A DNA stretch of 46,815 nt from Candidatus Hakubella thermalkaliphila (GTDB lineage: Bacteria > Actinomycetota > Humimicrobiia > Hakubellales > Hakubellaceae): contig NZ_BLRZ01000002.1 in the NCBI RefSeq assembly GCF_013281975.1, positions 1 to 46,815 of the forward strand, given 5' to 3'. Position 1 is the stretch's first letter. Each line of letters starts with the position of its first letter. Of the stretch, positions 35,851-44,955 are shown piece by piece. The translations under genes and the position numbers were made by a program. Under the pieces are notes generated by a model that saw only the letters and a program-made list of their open reading frames with translations, searched no databases and had not been told where the DNA came from.

Positions 35851-38568
35851 ATGACTAATAAAAATAGCGAATTCACTCAAATTCTGAAAAAGCTTAAGGG
35901 GGCAAGATTTTATTGGGCAGATTTGCATATCCACACTCCAGCGTGGCACGGTTTTAAGTTGCCATCCGGCGCAAGAACAACCGATGAAAAATGGAAGACA
36001 GAATTTGCCTTAGAGTATATTAGAAAAGCACAAGAAAATGGCATTAGTATCCTGGGAATTACTGAACATAATGACGTTTCGTGGGTGGATTATGTAAGAA
36101 ATGCCGCCGCAGGAACCGGAATAAAAGTTTTCCCAGGATTTGAGATAACTACCAAAAGCGGTGCTGATGGTATTCATATTTTGTGTCTTTTTGACCCAGA
36201 TATAACAAAAGATATATTAGATGGTTTACTCTCTAATTTCGGACTCTTGCCGAACCAAAGGTTTTATGATGATGGAAGTCCTAAAGTGGTTACAAAGGAC
36301 TTAGAGGAAATTATAGAAGCGGTAAAGAAACAGGGTGGAATATGTATTGCGGCTCATGTCTCTTCAGATAATGGACTGTTAGCAAAGACAGAGGGACAGA
36401 TCAGGGTGGATCTATTCACAAATCCCGATCTTTTGGCGGTTGAAATTCCAGAAGGCCGAGAGGCATTAGGGAGTTTTGAGAAAAAGGCTATTTCCAATGA
36501 ACTTGATAATTATAAGCGTAGATTTCCAATAGCCTGTATTAACTCTTCGGATGCCAAGAGCATTAATGAAATAGGAATGAGAAAAACCCTTATTAAGATA
36601 AGCTCTTTTACGGTGGAAGGCTTACGAGTGGCCTTCTTGGACTGGCAGTCTCGTATTCGCTTGCAGGATGAGTTACCTAAGCAACCTCTTCGATTCTCAA
36701 AGATTCTTGCCGTCAAGTGGGAAGGTGGTTTTCTTAATAACGTTGGGATCCACTTCAATGATAATCTTAATTGTATTATTGGCGGCAAAGGAACCGGAAA
36801 ATCCACTGTTGTTGAAACAATTCGTTATGTCTTTGAAGAAAAGGTAAAGGCAAGTGAGATTGAAAAACAATATAACGCAATTCTCAAAGAAGTTTTTAGG
36901 AGTGGATCGAAAGTGTCTGTCTTGATTGAGGCTCACCACCCTGCGCCAAAAAGGTACATCATAGAAAGGATATACCCTCAACTACCTGTTATCAAAGAAG
37001 AGGATGGGACAATCCGTGGTGACCTTAAGCCCAACGATATTTTTAAGATTGAGGTCTATGGACAAAAAGAAATTTATGAAATCTCGAAAGACCGTCAATT
37101 CCTTTTTGCTCTTTTGGATCGATTTGTAGGCGACAGATTGGATTCCCTAAAAGAGGAGCAAAAAGAGCTTCTCAGTACATTGGAAGAGAATAAAGCTGAC
37201 CTTCTACGGTTACAACGCAGTATCTCTTTAGCAGAGGAAAAAATTGCTGATGCTCCTTCTTTAGAAGAAAAGATTAAAACATACAGAGAAACGGGAATTC
37301 AAGAAAGCCTTAGAGAAAAGAGACAATATGCTAAAGAAGAGCAGCTTCTGCAACGTAGTCGGGAGAAGTTAGAGCAGTTTTCTGATCTACTCAAGCATTT
37401 TAAAGGGGAAATTGATCTGGATGCATCCTTTTTACTTCAAGCTGACAAAGATGAACTCCCTAACAAAAATATTCTTCATAGGGCGAGGGAGATTATAGAG
37501 AGCCTATCTAAGGCAATTGGAAAGTCTACAAGAGAGATGGAAGATTCATTGCAAAGCGCCATCGAGAAATATCAAGGTGCAGAAGTTTTGCAGAAATGGC
37601 AGGAGTTGAACAGAAAGCAAAATGAACGCTACGCAAAGATATTAAGAAGCCTGCAAGACAAATTCAAAACAGTTGATCCTGATGAGCTTGTAAGGCTGGA
37701 ACAGAAGGTTGAACAGCTTAAGCTAATAAGGCAGGAGAAAGAGAAATATGACCTCCAATATGAGGAGTTAGAAAAACAGCGCAACAATTTACTCATAAGT
37801 CTCCAGAACAACAGGTCTCAAGCATATCGAACCAGAGAACAGGTGATGAATGAACTCAATGAGAAATTAAATGGAGCCCTTAGAGTTAGGCTGAGGTATC
37901 AAGGTGAAAAGCAAGAATTTATGAAGAGGTTAAAGCAATTAAAATCAGGTCTTAGGGAGGAACAACTTGATCGTATTATTAAGTCAGACGATTTCTCTGT
38001 TCTTGAATTTACCCGTGCCCTTCGAGCAGGTGCTGATAGCCTTGTGCAAAAATATAGAATTCCGTCCGCATCTACTGAGACCCTCTGTAGGTCAATTTCG
38101 CAGGAGGAATTGTACAGCTTAGAAACCTTTGAAATACCAACTACAGCCATCATTGAGCTCAATCTGGGCTCCAAAGAGGCTCCAAACTTCAAAAACATTG
38201 GGGATTTGTCGGTTGGCCAGAAATGCACCGCACTGTTGACCCTGATATTGCTTGAAAACCCATATCCCCTTGTGGTTGACCAACCAGAGGATGACCTGGA
38301 TAACACCTTTATCGTCAATGATATTGTAAATCGTTTGCGTCGGGAAAAAGAGCACCGACAGTTTATCATCACAACGCACAACGCTAATATTCCGGTTCTG
38401 GGTGATGCAGAGCTTATCATTCCCCTTGAGGCGACAGCTGACCAGGCAAACGTGGAGGAAGGATTATGTGGTTCTATTGATGATGAACTCGTCAAGGAAA
38501 TAGTTAAGAAGGTACTGGAAGGTGGAAGGGAAGCATTTGAGATCAGAAAGGAAAAATATGGCATATAG
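35851..38568 (+). CDS. PHP-domain plus SMC-like ATPase (TrlF type)
   Basis: The N-terminal PHP phosphoesterase domain has WADLHIHTP (residues 22-30), GITEHNDVSW (near 70) and a later IAAHVSSDNG, giving the metal-binding His/Asp set. From about residue 300 an SMC/RecN-like ATPase follows: NCIIGGKGTGKSTVVETIRY (Walker A near 311), long coiled coils (about 430-700) and LVVDQPEDDLDNTFIV (Walker B near 808) with ITTHNANIPVLGDAELI. TrlF-type proteins are linked to defence and may act as ATP-gated nucleases. It starts 5 bp after the methyltransferase and is 905 residues long. Confidence 0.9.
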   Translation: MTNKNSEFTQILKKLKGARFYWADLHIHTPAWHGFKLPSGARTTDEKWKTEFALEYIRKAQENGISILGITEHNDVSWVDYVRNAAAGTGIKVFPGFEITTKSGADGIHILCLFDPDITKDILDGLLSNFGLLPNQRFYDDGSPKVVTKDLEEIIEAVKKQGGICIAAHVSSDNGLLAKTEGQIRVDLFTNPDLLAVEIPEGREALGSFEKKAISNELDNYKRRFPIACINSSDAKSINEIGMRKTLIKISSFTVEGLRVAFLDWQSRIRLQDELPKQPLRFSKILAVKWEGGFLNNVGIHFNDNLNCIIGGKGTGKSTVVETIRYVFEEKVKASEIEKQYNAILKEVFRSGSKVSVLIEAHHPAPKRYIIERIYPQLPVIKEEDGTIRGDLKPNDIFKIEVYGQKEIYEISKDRQFLFALLDRFVGDRLDSLKEEQKELLSTLEENKADLLRLQRSISLAEEKIADAPSLEEKIKTYRETGIQESLREKRQYAKEEQLLQRSREKLEQFSDLLKHFKGEIDLDASFLLQADKDELPNKNILHRAREIIESLSKAIGKSTREMEDSLQSAIEKYQGAEVLQKWQELNRKQNERYAKILRSLQDKFKTVDPDELVRLEQKVEQLKLIRQEKEKYDLQYEELEKQRNNLLISLQNNRSQAYRTREQVMNELNEKLNGALRVRLRYQGEKQEFMKRLKQLKSGLREEQLDRIIKSDDFSVLEFTRALRAGADSLVQKYRIPSASTETLCRSISQEELYSLETFEIPTTAIIELNLGSKEAPNFKNIGDLSVGQKCTALLTLILLENPYPLVVDQPEDDLDNTFIVNDIVNRLRREKEHRQFIITTHNANIPVLGDAELIIPLEATADQANVEEGLCGSIDDELVKEIVKKVLEGGREAFEIRKEKYGI

Positions 38569-38580
38569 GAAGGACTGGAA

Positions 38581-39807
38581 GTGACAAAACTTGAATTATT
38601 AGAAATCATTAGAAATGGCGAAAGTAGCTATAGCGAATTTAAATTAGATTCCATCAGTCCTAATGAATTAGCAGAGGTTTTTGTCGGATTTGCTAATTCT
38701 GATGGGGGCAAGGTGTTGTTAGGACTAGATGATAATGGTGATATTATCGGAATAACAAAAGATAAGATTGAAGAATGGGTCATAAATATCTGTCGAAATA
38801 ATTGCGAACCGGGAATAATTCCCTTGGTAGAAACAGTTGAGGTTGAGCCAGCTAAAAAAGTCATGGTTGTTACGATTCCCAGAGGGTTAGGTTCTGTATA
38901 TAAAACAAACAGAGGAAGATGGCGTATACGGGTTGGCTCTACGACTCGTGAGGCTTCTACTGAAGAATTAGCAAGACTCTTCCAACAGAGAGGAATGGTT
39001 CACTTTGATATTGCCCCGGTTCCGAAGGTAGGATTTGGGCAACTCGATATGCGAAGGGTAAGATATTATTGGGAAGTAATACGGAAGATAAAGTTAGATG
39101 AAGTTGAAACTAAGTTAGAAGACCTGCTTCTCAATTCGCAAATAATGACTCAAATAGATGAGGGCAAATTCTTAACTATCGCTGGCACGCTTATTTTTGC
39201 CAAGAACCCAGAGAGGTTTTTGCCACAGGCAGGTATTACAGCAGTTAGATTTAAAGGCAATGATTTATCATACGAAACTTTAGACAGAGAAGATATTGAG
39301 GAAGCATTAGTAAATTCATATGATGACGAAGGGAAGATAATTGAATATGGGGTAATAGAAAAGGCAATAAGATTTGTAGAAAGAAACACCTCAACCTTTT
39401 CGTATATGGATGGTATAGTGAGAAAAGATATTCCACAGTATCTCAAAGAGTCTGTCAGAGAGGCAATAGTAAATGCTGTAGCTCACAGGCACTACAGCAT
39501 AATTGGTTCTAAAATTCGGTTGTTTGTTTTCAATAACAGATTAGAAGTAAGGAGTCCAGGCAAAATCCCTAATACGGTAACAATCGAACAGATGAAGGCT
39601 TCCTGCCATTATGCAAGAAATCCTGTTATTGTGAAATTCCTTCAACACTTTGGCTATGTTGAAGACATAGGGTTGGGCATACCAAATAAAATAATCAAAT
39701 TGATGAAAGAACATTCCGGAAAAGAGCCCGAGTTAAAGGAGTTGGGTGAAGAATTTATTGTTACTCTATTTCCAGCAGAAGCAAAAGAAAATATGGAGAG
39801 GGGATGA
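38581..39807 (+). CDS. AlbA_2 (Schlafen-type) plus RecG-like ATPase-fold protein
   Basis: The 408-residue protein begins with GTG 38581. Residues 1 to about 120 are AlbA_2: RNGESSYSEFKLDS, VGFANSDGGKVLLGLDDNGD and RWRIRVGSTTREASTEEL. The C-terminal half has VREAIVNAVAHRHYSIIGSK and VEDIGLGIPNKIIKLMKE, a GHKL-like ATPase fold common in these proteins. They occur often in defence loci; the exact activity is unknown. Its stop overlaps the DUF499 start (ATGA), so it is an integral operon member. The broken relative at 22762 shares the domain order. Confidence 0.88.
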   Translation: MTKLELLEIIRNGESSYSEFKLDSISPNELAEVFVGFANSDGGKVLLGLDDNGDIIGITKDKIEEWVINICRNNCEPGIIPLVETVEVEPAKKVMVVTIPRGLGSVYKTNRGRWRIRVGSTTREASTEELARLFQQRGMVHFDIAPVPKVGFGQLDMRRVRYYWEVIRKIKLDEVETKLEDLLLNSQIMTQIDEGKFLTIAGTLIFAKNPERFLPQAGITAVRFKGNDLSYETLDREDIEEALVNSYDDEGKIIEYGVIEKAIRFVERNTSTFSYMDGIVRKDIPQYLKESVREAIVNAVAHRHYSIIGSKIRLFVFNNRLEVRSPGKIPNTVTIEQMKASCHYARNPVIVKFLQHFGYVEDIGLGIPNKIIKLMKEHSGKEPELKELGEEFIVTLFPAEAKENMERG

Positions 39808-42413
39808 AAATGACCCTACCATCCTGGTGGCAGGTAACAATCCCTCATAGGGACATAAGAGAAGGAAAACTGAGCGAGGCAATCTTTGCCGCTGATTTAG
39901 GAGATGTGGTTTATGGCAAGGCGCCTCTGGAATATCGGGATGCGAGCATCTTTTTCCAGAAGACATATCTTACGCAAGGCTTAAAAAATCTCCTTGAGAA
40001 CGTGCTTTCCCGTTTGAGCGGTGGAAAAGGCGATGCAGTGATTCAGCTCCAGACACCTTTTGGCGGAGGCAAGACCCACGCCCTTCTGGCACTCTACCAT
40101 GTCGTGAGACACAGAAAAGAGATAGAGCACCTAACAGCAGTGTCAGAACTTCCTGAGGCAAAGGATGCAAAGGTTACAGTCTTTGTAGGCACACAGGCAG
40201 ATGCCGTTTCCGGGAAGACGCCCTGGGGAGAGATTGCTGAACAATTAGGGCAGTATGAAATCATAAAAGAGCACGATAAAAAGCGCATCGCACCTGGAAA
40301 GGAAAAACTGAGACAGATTCTTGAAGCATCAGGTCCCACCCTTATCCTGATGGACGAGATTCTAGAATATATCGTCAAAGCCAATCGGGCAGAAAAGGTG
40401 GAGAAAATCACTCAGGGTCAGACCCTTGCCTTTCTACAGGAGATTTCCGAAGTGGTCGCATCCTCTGAGAATTGCGGTCTGGTCATTACTCTTCCGGCCA
40501 GCATCCTTGAAAGATACGACGAAGAGGCAGAGAGGTCTTTGCAGCAGTTGCAGAAGATCTCGGGGCGAGTAGAAGCAGTTTATACACCCGTAGAAGGAGT
40601 GGAAATCTACGAAGTAATTCGCAAGAGGTTGTTTGAGGATCTTGGGGATGAGAAGACAAGGAGACAGGTGGCTGAGAGCTACTTCAAACTCTATCAGAGC
40701 TTGAGCACGGACGTCCCGTCAGAGGTCAAAGAGATAGAGTATAGAGAGCGGATAGAGCGGGCCTATCCCTTCCATCCTGAACTCATTGATGTGCTTTACG
40801 AGAGGTGGGGCTCTTATCCTACCTTTCAGAGGACAAGAGGGGTCTTGAGACTTGTGGCAGAAGTGGTGGCGGACCTCTATGGGGGGAAGGTAGTATCACC
40901 GCTCATTCAGTCTTCGATTGTTAATCTTGAAAACCAGACCATACGAAGAGAATTCATCAAACACATTGGCAATGAATACGACAGCGTTATCTCTGCAGAT
41001 ATCGCAGGTAAGAATGCGAAGGCACCAAGAATAGATAAGGAGATGGGCAGCGAATATGAAAGGTACGGTACTGCGAAAGGTATAGCCACTTCGGTATTTC
41101 TTTACTCCTTTAGCGCAGGTGCAAGCAGAGAGACCACACTGCCAAGGATTCGGGTGGCACTGCTTAGGGAGGGGATCCCAGCAACCATCGTGGGTGATGC
41201 TGTAGCCAAGTTAGAGGAGGAACTCTGGTATTTTCACTCCGAAAGAAAACAGTATGCTTTTCGCAATCAGCCTAATCTGAACCGTGTAATCGTAGACAGA
41301 GAAGAGACTATTTCTGAAGACAGAATCCGAGAAGAGCTTAAAGGCCTTATTCAAAAGAATGCAGGCCGTGCTCTTGAAGTTTATCTCTGGCCGGAGAGTG
41401 CATCAGATATTCCAGACAACAAAAACCTCAAACTTGCTATTCTCTCACCCAGCTGCTCCTATGACTCAGATAAGGGAAAAAGACTTGCCGCCGAACTTTT
41501 CGAGAAGGCAGGCCTTGGATTCAGGGTGTACAAGAACACTCTTTTCATCCTGCTGATAGACGACAACCAGCATGTTTTCCTGAATAAAGCCTTGAGGCGA
41601 CTTTTAGCCCTTGGGGAGATTCAAAGTGATAAGTCTCTCCTTGAAACCCTTACCAGGCAAAGCCAGGAAGAACTTAACAAGAAGTTGAAGGAAACGGAAA
41701 AGGAGATGCCGTTTAAGATTCTCATGGCTTATAGATATTTGGGCGTGTTAGAAAATGGCGGCATCAATTGGAAGGATTTGGGCATTCCTACAGTAGGAAG
41801 TAGCCAAACAATCTCTGAAAGAGTGAAGCAGTACTTGAAAGACCAGGAAAAATTGCTTAGCCGTCTTACCCCTAAATACCTGCTGGACAAGACCTTTGGT
41901 AAGGATGAAAACGAGAAATCGTTAAGAGAAATATATGAGCTACATCTTAAGACTCCCGGAATGCCGCTTCCAGAAAGTGAGGAGGTCTTGCTGGACGCAG
42001 TCATAGAGGGAGCCAGGACAGGAATCTTGGGGGTTAGGGAAAACACAGAGGTTTACTATAGGCAAGAGGTGACTCCCACCATAGATTCTATAGTCTTGCG
42101 AGGAGAAGTAGCAAGTAGGATAAAAGAAGGAGAAAGAGAAGAAGAAAGGAAGGGAGGGGCAGAGGAAGAAGAAATTGTAAAGAAGGGAGCGATCAGGAGA
42201 GTGACTTTACGAGCCAAAATACCGTGGGATAAACTATCTGCTGTGATAACCGGGGTCATTCGACCTTTAATGGATAGAGGTCTTCCGCCTGAGATTACCA
42301 TCGAGATCCAGGCAGATTCTGTGGAGGGCTTTGACAGAACCACGCTGGACAGTAAGGTAAAAGAAACCCTCAGGCAGATAGATGCAAAAATAGAAGAATG
42401 GAAAGAAGAATGA
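39804..42413 (+). CDS. DUF499 ATPase
   Basis: The 869-residue protein starts TLPSWWQVTIPHRDIREGKL, followed by VIQLQTPFGGGKTHALLALY (Walker A near residue 84), VTVFVGTQADAVSGKTPWGE, LILMDEILEYIVKANR (Walker B near 180), VITLPASILERYDEEAE and YPFHPELIDVLYERW with FQRTRGVLRLVAEVV. This is the DUF499 family of AAA-like ATPases, known companions of DUF1156 methylases and SNF2 helicases in phage-defence loci. A charged GEREEERKGGAEEEE segment lies near 775. It is the last gene of the operon, and I see no strong terminator immediately after it. Confidence 0.93.
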   Translation: MKMTLPSWWQVTIPHRDIREGKLSEAIFAADLGDVVYGKAPLEYRDASIFFQKTYLTQGLKNLLENVLSRLSGGKGDAVIQLQTPFGGGKTHALLALYHVVRHRKEIEHLTAVSELPEAKDAKVTVFVGTQADAVSGKTPWGEIAEQLGQYEIIKEHDKKRIAPGKEKLRQILEASGPTLILMDEILEYIVKANRAEKVEKITQGQTLAFLQEISEVVASSENCGLVITLPASILERYDEEAERSLQQLQKISGRVEAVYTPVEGVEIYEVIRKRLFEDLGDEKTRRQVAESYFKLYQSLSTDVPSEVKEIEYRERIERAYPFHPELIDVLYERWGSYPTFQRTRGVLRLVAEVVADLYGGKVVSPLIQSSIVNLENQTIRREFIKHIGNEYDSVISADIAGKNAKAPRIDKEMGSEYERYGTAKGIATSVFLYSFSAGASRETTLPRIRVALLREGIPATIVGDAVAKLEEELWYFHSERKQYAFRNQPNLNRVIVDREETISEDRIREELKGLIQKNAGRALEVYLWPESASDIPDNKNLKLAILSPSCSYDSDKGKRLAAELFEKAGLGFRVYKNTLFILLIDDNQHVFLNKALRRLLALGEIQSDKSLLETLTRQSQEELNKKLKETEKEMPFKILMAYRYLGVLENGGINWKDLGIPTVGSSQTISERVKQYLKDQEKLLSRLTPKYLLDKTFGKDENEKSLREIYELHLKTPGMPLPESEEVLLDAVIEGARTGILGVRENTEVYYRQEVTPTIDSIVLRGEVASRIKEGEREEERKGGAEEEEIVKKGAIRRVTLRAKIPWDKLSAVITGVIRPLMDRGLPPEITIEIQADSVEGFDRTTLDSKVKETLRQIDAKIEEWKEE

Positions 42414-42485
42414 TTCGGTGATAGCATAAAAGGTTCGTATCTTATTAGGCGACATATTTCGCGACTTTGTAGAGAGGAGTGCAAC

Positions 42486-42704
42486 ATGAGAGCATACGAA
42501 TTCCCAGTCAAAGTAACACCTGAGGGGAGATTGGAACTCCCTAGTGCTTTATTGAAACTATTGCCGAGTAGCCAGGTGGTCCGGGTTATCATTCTCATTA
42601 ACGAACCCACGGATCTGGAAGAGCAAGCGGCCTGGTCTCGCCTGACAGCAGAGCAATTTTTCAGTGGCTACAGCGAAGCGAACACTGTCTACGACAGGAT
42701 TTGA
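42486..42704 (+). CDS. AbrB/MazE-like antitoxin
   Basis: The 72-residue protein EFPVKVTPEGRLELPSALLK has the swapped-hairpin look of AbrB/SpoVT-type antitoxins, followed by an acidic toxin-binding tail (PTDLEEQAAWSRLTAEQFF). GAGAGGAGT lies just before ATG 42486. Its toxin downstream is reduced to a stump. Confidence 0.65.
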   Translation: MRAYEFPVKVTPEGRLELPSALLKLLPSSQVVRVIILINEPTDLEEQAAWSRLTAEQFFSGYSEANTVYDRI

Positions 42705-42710
42705 GCAGCG

Positions 42711-42767
42711 ATGGAAAGTTACCGTCCGGGAGAAGTTATCCTGCTGGTATTATCCATTGCGAGCTAA
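42711..42767 (+). pseudogene. MazF/PemK-type toxin stump
   Basis: MESYRPGEVILLVLSIAS then stop. The motif YRPGEVILL is how many MazF/PemK toxins begin; only the first beta strand survives. It starts 6 bp after the antitoxin stop and ends about 40 bp before aminopeptidase copy 2. Confidence 0.5.
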
Positions 42768-42807
42768 AGCTGTATGCCCTTGGGGCGTGCCATAAACCGC
42801 CAGGATG

Positions 42808-43914
42808 TTAGCTGTACTCCTCCGCAAATCTCCCCTTCTCCATCAACATCACCCCATCTACCACAACCGTCGGTTTCATCACAATCATATCCCAATGAAG
42901 GTCGGAGTCATTTTGGCCGCCCATGGTCTTGTTGTTACCAATAGCAATATGGACAGTGCCTATGATTTTCTCGTCAGTCAGGGTATAGCCCACCATCTGA
43001 GTGATCCTGGGGTTTAGCCCAATCCCCAGTTCGGCAATGAGGTCCTTATCCCCACTGGCGTGGTTAACTAGATCCAGATAGTGCTCCAGTCCCTCTTTAG
43101 CCCGGACCGGGTAGGCTCTTCCTTCTCTGAAATCCAGCTCCAGGTCGACAATTCGCTTTCCCTCCCGGATAATCAGATCAAAGATGACCCTCCCGCTAGT
43201 TCCGTGATGAAGAGGGGCTACAAATACTTCCCCGCTGGGAATGTTCAGAAGTACAGCTCCCTGCTTCAAATCCTCTGAGCTAATTCTTCCGTCATCGCTA
43301 AAGATGGGTCGGTCGCCCAGCTCTATTGTGAGATCAGTTCCTTTTTCGTTGGTGATATGTACACTTTGGGAGTCTTTCAGAAGCCTCTGGATTTTGGCAG
43401 CCTGCCCCCCCAGCTTTTCATAGTCAATGTCCACGGCCGACCAGAACATTCGGTAGAAGGAATCGAAATCTATGCCCAGGTGTTGGGCTTGCTCTGCTGT
43501 AGGGAAGCCGATACCCACCCAGCGACATCCTCCCTTTTCCAGCCTGTTCCAGCGGTTTTTGGAGTAAGATCTCATGCCTGCCAGCCTCTTTCCACTTATG
43601 TCCTTGGATCTGGCTGGATCCTTCCTCTCCATGAAACAGGAAATGATCACCTGGGCCGCCTCCACTACTGACCGGTGAATTTGGGAAGGGATTTCCAGAT
43701 ACTGGGGGTCTGTCTCGGTCAGGGTTCGATAGACGAACTCATCGCTGTAGGCGCATATAAGAGGATCTGCTCCTATCTTTTTGCATTCAATGGCAATGAG
43801 ATCTCCCAGAAAGAGGGTGTCTTCCCGGACGTCGATGAGAACACTCTCCCCTTTTTGGATATTCAGGCATTCATGGACAATCTTGTTAGCAATGGCAGGA
43901 AAATCTGGTTTCAA
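42808..43914 (-). CDS. M29-type aminopeptidase, copy 2
   Basis: The 368-residue protein begins MKPDFPAIANKIVHECLNIQ. Its C-terminal half carries NIPSGEVFVAPLHHGTSGRV, ELGIGLNPRI, EKIIGTVHIAIGNNKTMGG and SDLHWDMIVMKP, matching the metal-binding region of M29-type peptidases. It has the same length as copy 1 at 20021, a paralogue of moderate identity. The gene points left, toward the defence island, and diverges from fdhD. Positions 42887-43227 are duplicated at 28382-28722. The frame is intact, so this copy is probably functional. Confidence 0.87.
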   Translation of the reverse strand: MKPDFPAIANKIVHECLNIQKGESVLIDVREDTLFLGDLIAIECKKIGADPLICAYSDEFVYRTLTETDPQYLEIPSQIHRSVVEAAQVIISCFMERKDPARSKDISGKRLAGMRSYSKNRWNRLEKGGCRWVGIGFPTAEQAQHLGIDFDSFYRMFWSAVDIDYEKLGGQAAKIQRLLKDSQSVHITNEKGTDLTIELGDRPIFSDDGRISSEDLKQGAVLLNIPSGEVFVAPLHHGTSGRVIFDLIIREGKRIVDLELDFREGRAYPVRAKEGLEHYLDLVNHASGDKDLIAELGIGLNPRITQMVGYTLTDEKIIGTVHIAIGNNKTMGGQNDSDLHWDMIVMKPTVVVDGVMLMEKGRFAEEYS

Positions 43915-44036
43915 TTTAGCCTCCTTGGTCTACTTTTCTCCGTATGGTATCATAACATGTAGGTTAAATAGACTTATTCATGTCTTCGGATAACCTGCCA
44001 AGTCTGGATAATTTATAAGAGAACTCAGAGTCTGTA
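43915..44036. promoter_or_regulatory. Divergent intergenic region between aminopeptidase 2 and fdhD
   Basis: This 122-bp region separates two diverging genes and must contain promoters for both. It is AT-rich, but I cannot place -35/-10 boxes with confidence. A GGAGG-type site for the aminopeptidase lies at 43918-43922 on the minus strand. Confidence 0.4.
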
Positions 44037-44903
44037 ATGTCTAGTATTCCAGATGTTCCTCCTGGCGTCATCAAAAGAAAGGTTGTACAAATCAGAGGAG
44101 CTTCAGCCGAGGTGATCCCGGATCTGGTAGCTATGGAAGAGCCTCTGGTCATCGAGCTGAACGGCAAGACCGTGGCGGTGATGATGAGGCTTCCTGGAGA
44201 TGAGAAGGAGCTGGCCGCAGGGTTCTGCATAAGTGAAGGACTGGTACCGCATTTCCAGGATATCACCCTGATCCATCATTGTGGGCAAAGTTCCCCTATG
44301 GTAGATAGCGAGGACGGACTGGAAGAGTCCAGAAATCTGATCCAGATTAGTGCCAAAAGGGTAAACGAAGCCCTCCTGCGGGAGGATAAAGTAATGATGA
44401 TCCGCTCAGGCTGCGGTCGGGCTGATGTGCGGGGGCTCGACGAGCTTCTGCCCAGATGTGAGAGTGACAGCAAAGTATCTCTGGAGACCATCTTCAGCCT
44501 GGTTAGAAAGCTCCAGGGTGTCCAGATAGTCTATCAGATGACCAGGGGTTCCCATATTGCAGCTCTGTTCGATTTGTCTGGAGAATTAGTGGTCTTCAAA
44601 GAGGATATTGGAAGACACAATGCCATTGATAAGGTGATCGGACACTGTCTGTTTCGGGGAATAGAGTTGAGCGACAAGCTCCTGTTCAGCAGTGGGCGCA
44701 TAAGTTATGAGATGGTGGTAAAGGCCATCAGATCCAGGATTTCTGTCGTTTTATCCTTCTGTGCCCCTACCTCGGTGGCCCTGGAGCTGGCGGAGGCCAG
44801 TGGCTGTACCGTAATAGGCTTTCTCAGGGGGAGTAGGGCCAAGGTTTATACTAATCAGTGGAGGGTTTCAGCTGGTAGAGTTACGATAGTATCAGGGGAG
44901 TAG
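44037..44903 (+). CDS. fdhD: Formate dehydrogenase sulfurtransferase FdhD
   Basis: FdhD transfers sulfur to the molybdenum or tungsten cofactor of formate dehydrogenase, which is essential for activity. Motifs are EEPLVIELNGKTVAVMMR, PGDEKELAAGFCISEGLV, the loop IRSGCGRAD, DIGRHNAIDKVIG, LFSSGRISYEMVVKA and SFCAPTSVALELA. The loop has a single Cys near residue 126 where E. coli FdhD has CxxC; single-Cys versions exist. At 288 residues the length is usual. Its 3' end lies in a duplicated stretch (44824-44935), and the final residues (RVTIVSGE) may result from that. Presence implies a formate dehydrogenase elsewhere. Confidence 0.92.
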   Translation: MSSIPDVPPGVIKRKVVQIRGASAEVIPDLVAMEEPLVIELNGKTVAVMMRLPGDEKELAAGFCISEGLVPHFQDITLIHHCGQSSPMVDSEDGLEESRNLIQISAKRVNEALLREDKVMMIRSGCGRADVRGLDELLPRCESDSKVSLETIFSLVRKLQGVQIVYQMTRGSHIAALFDLSGELVVFKEDIGRHNAIDKVIGHCLFRGIELSDKLLFSSGRISYEMVVKAIRSRISVVLSFCAPTSVALELAEASGCTVIGFLRGSRAKVYTNQWRVSAGRVTIVSGE

Positions 44904-44935
44904 GGCCAAGGTTTATACTAATCAGTGGAGAGTTT
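44824..44935 (+). repeat. 44-bp direct repeat at the fdhD 3' end
   Basis: The stretch 44824-44867 (starting TCAGGGGGAGTAGGGCC) recurs at 44892-44935 with one deleted G and one substitution. The second copy would encode AKVYTNQWRVYPVAPA then stop in a frame matching the fdhD end, suggesting that the duplication altered the original fdhD terminus. Confidence 0.85.
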
Positions 44936-44955
44936 ATCCCGTGGCTCCCGCATAG

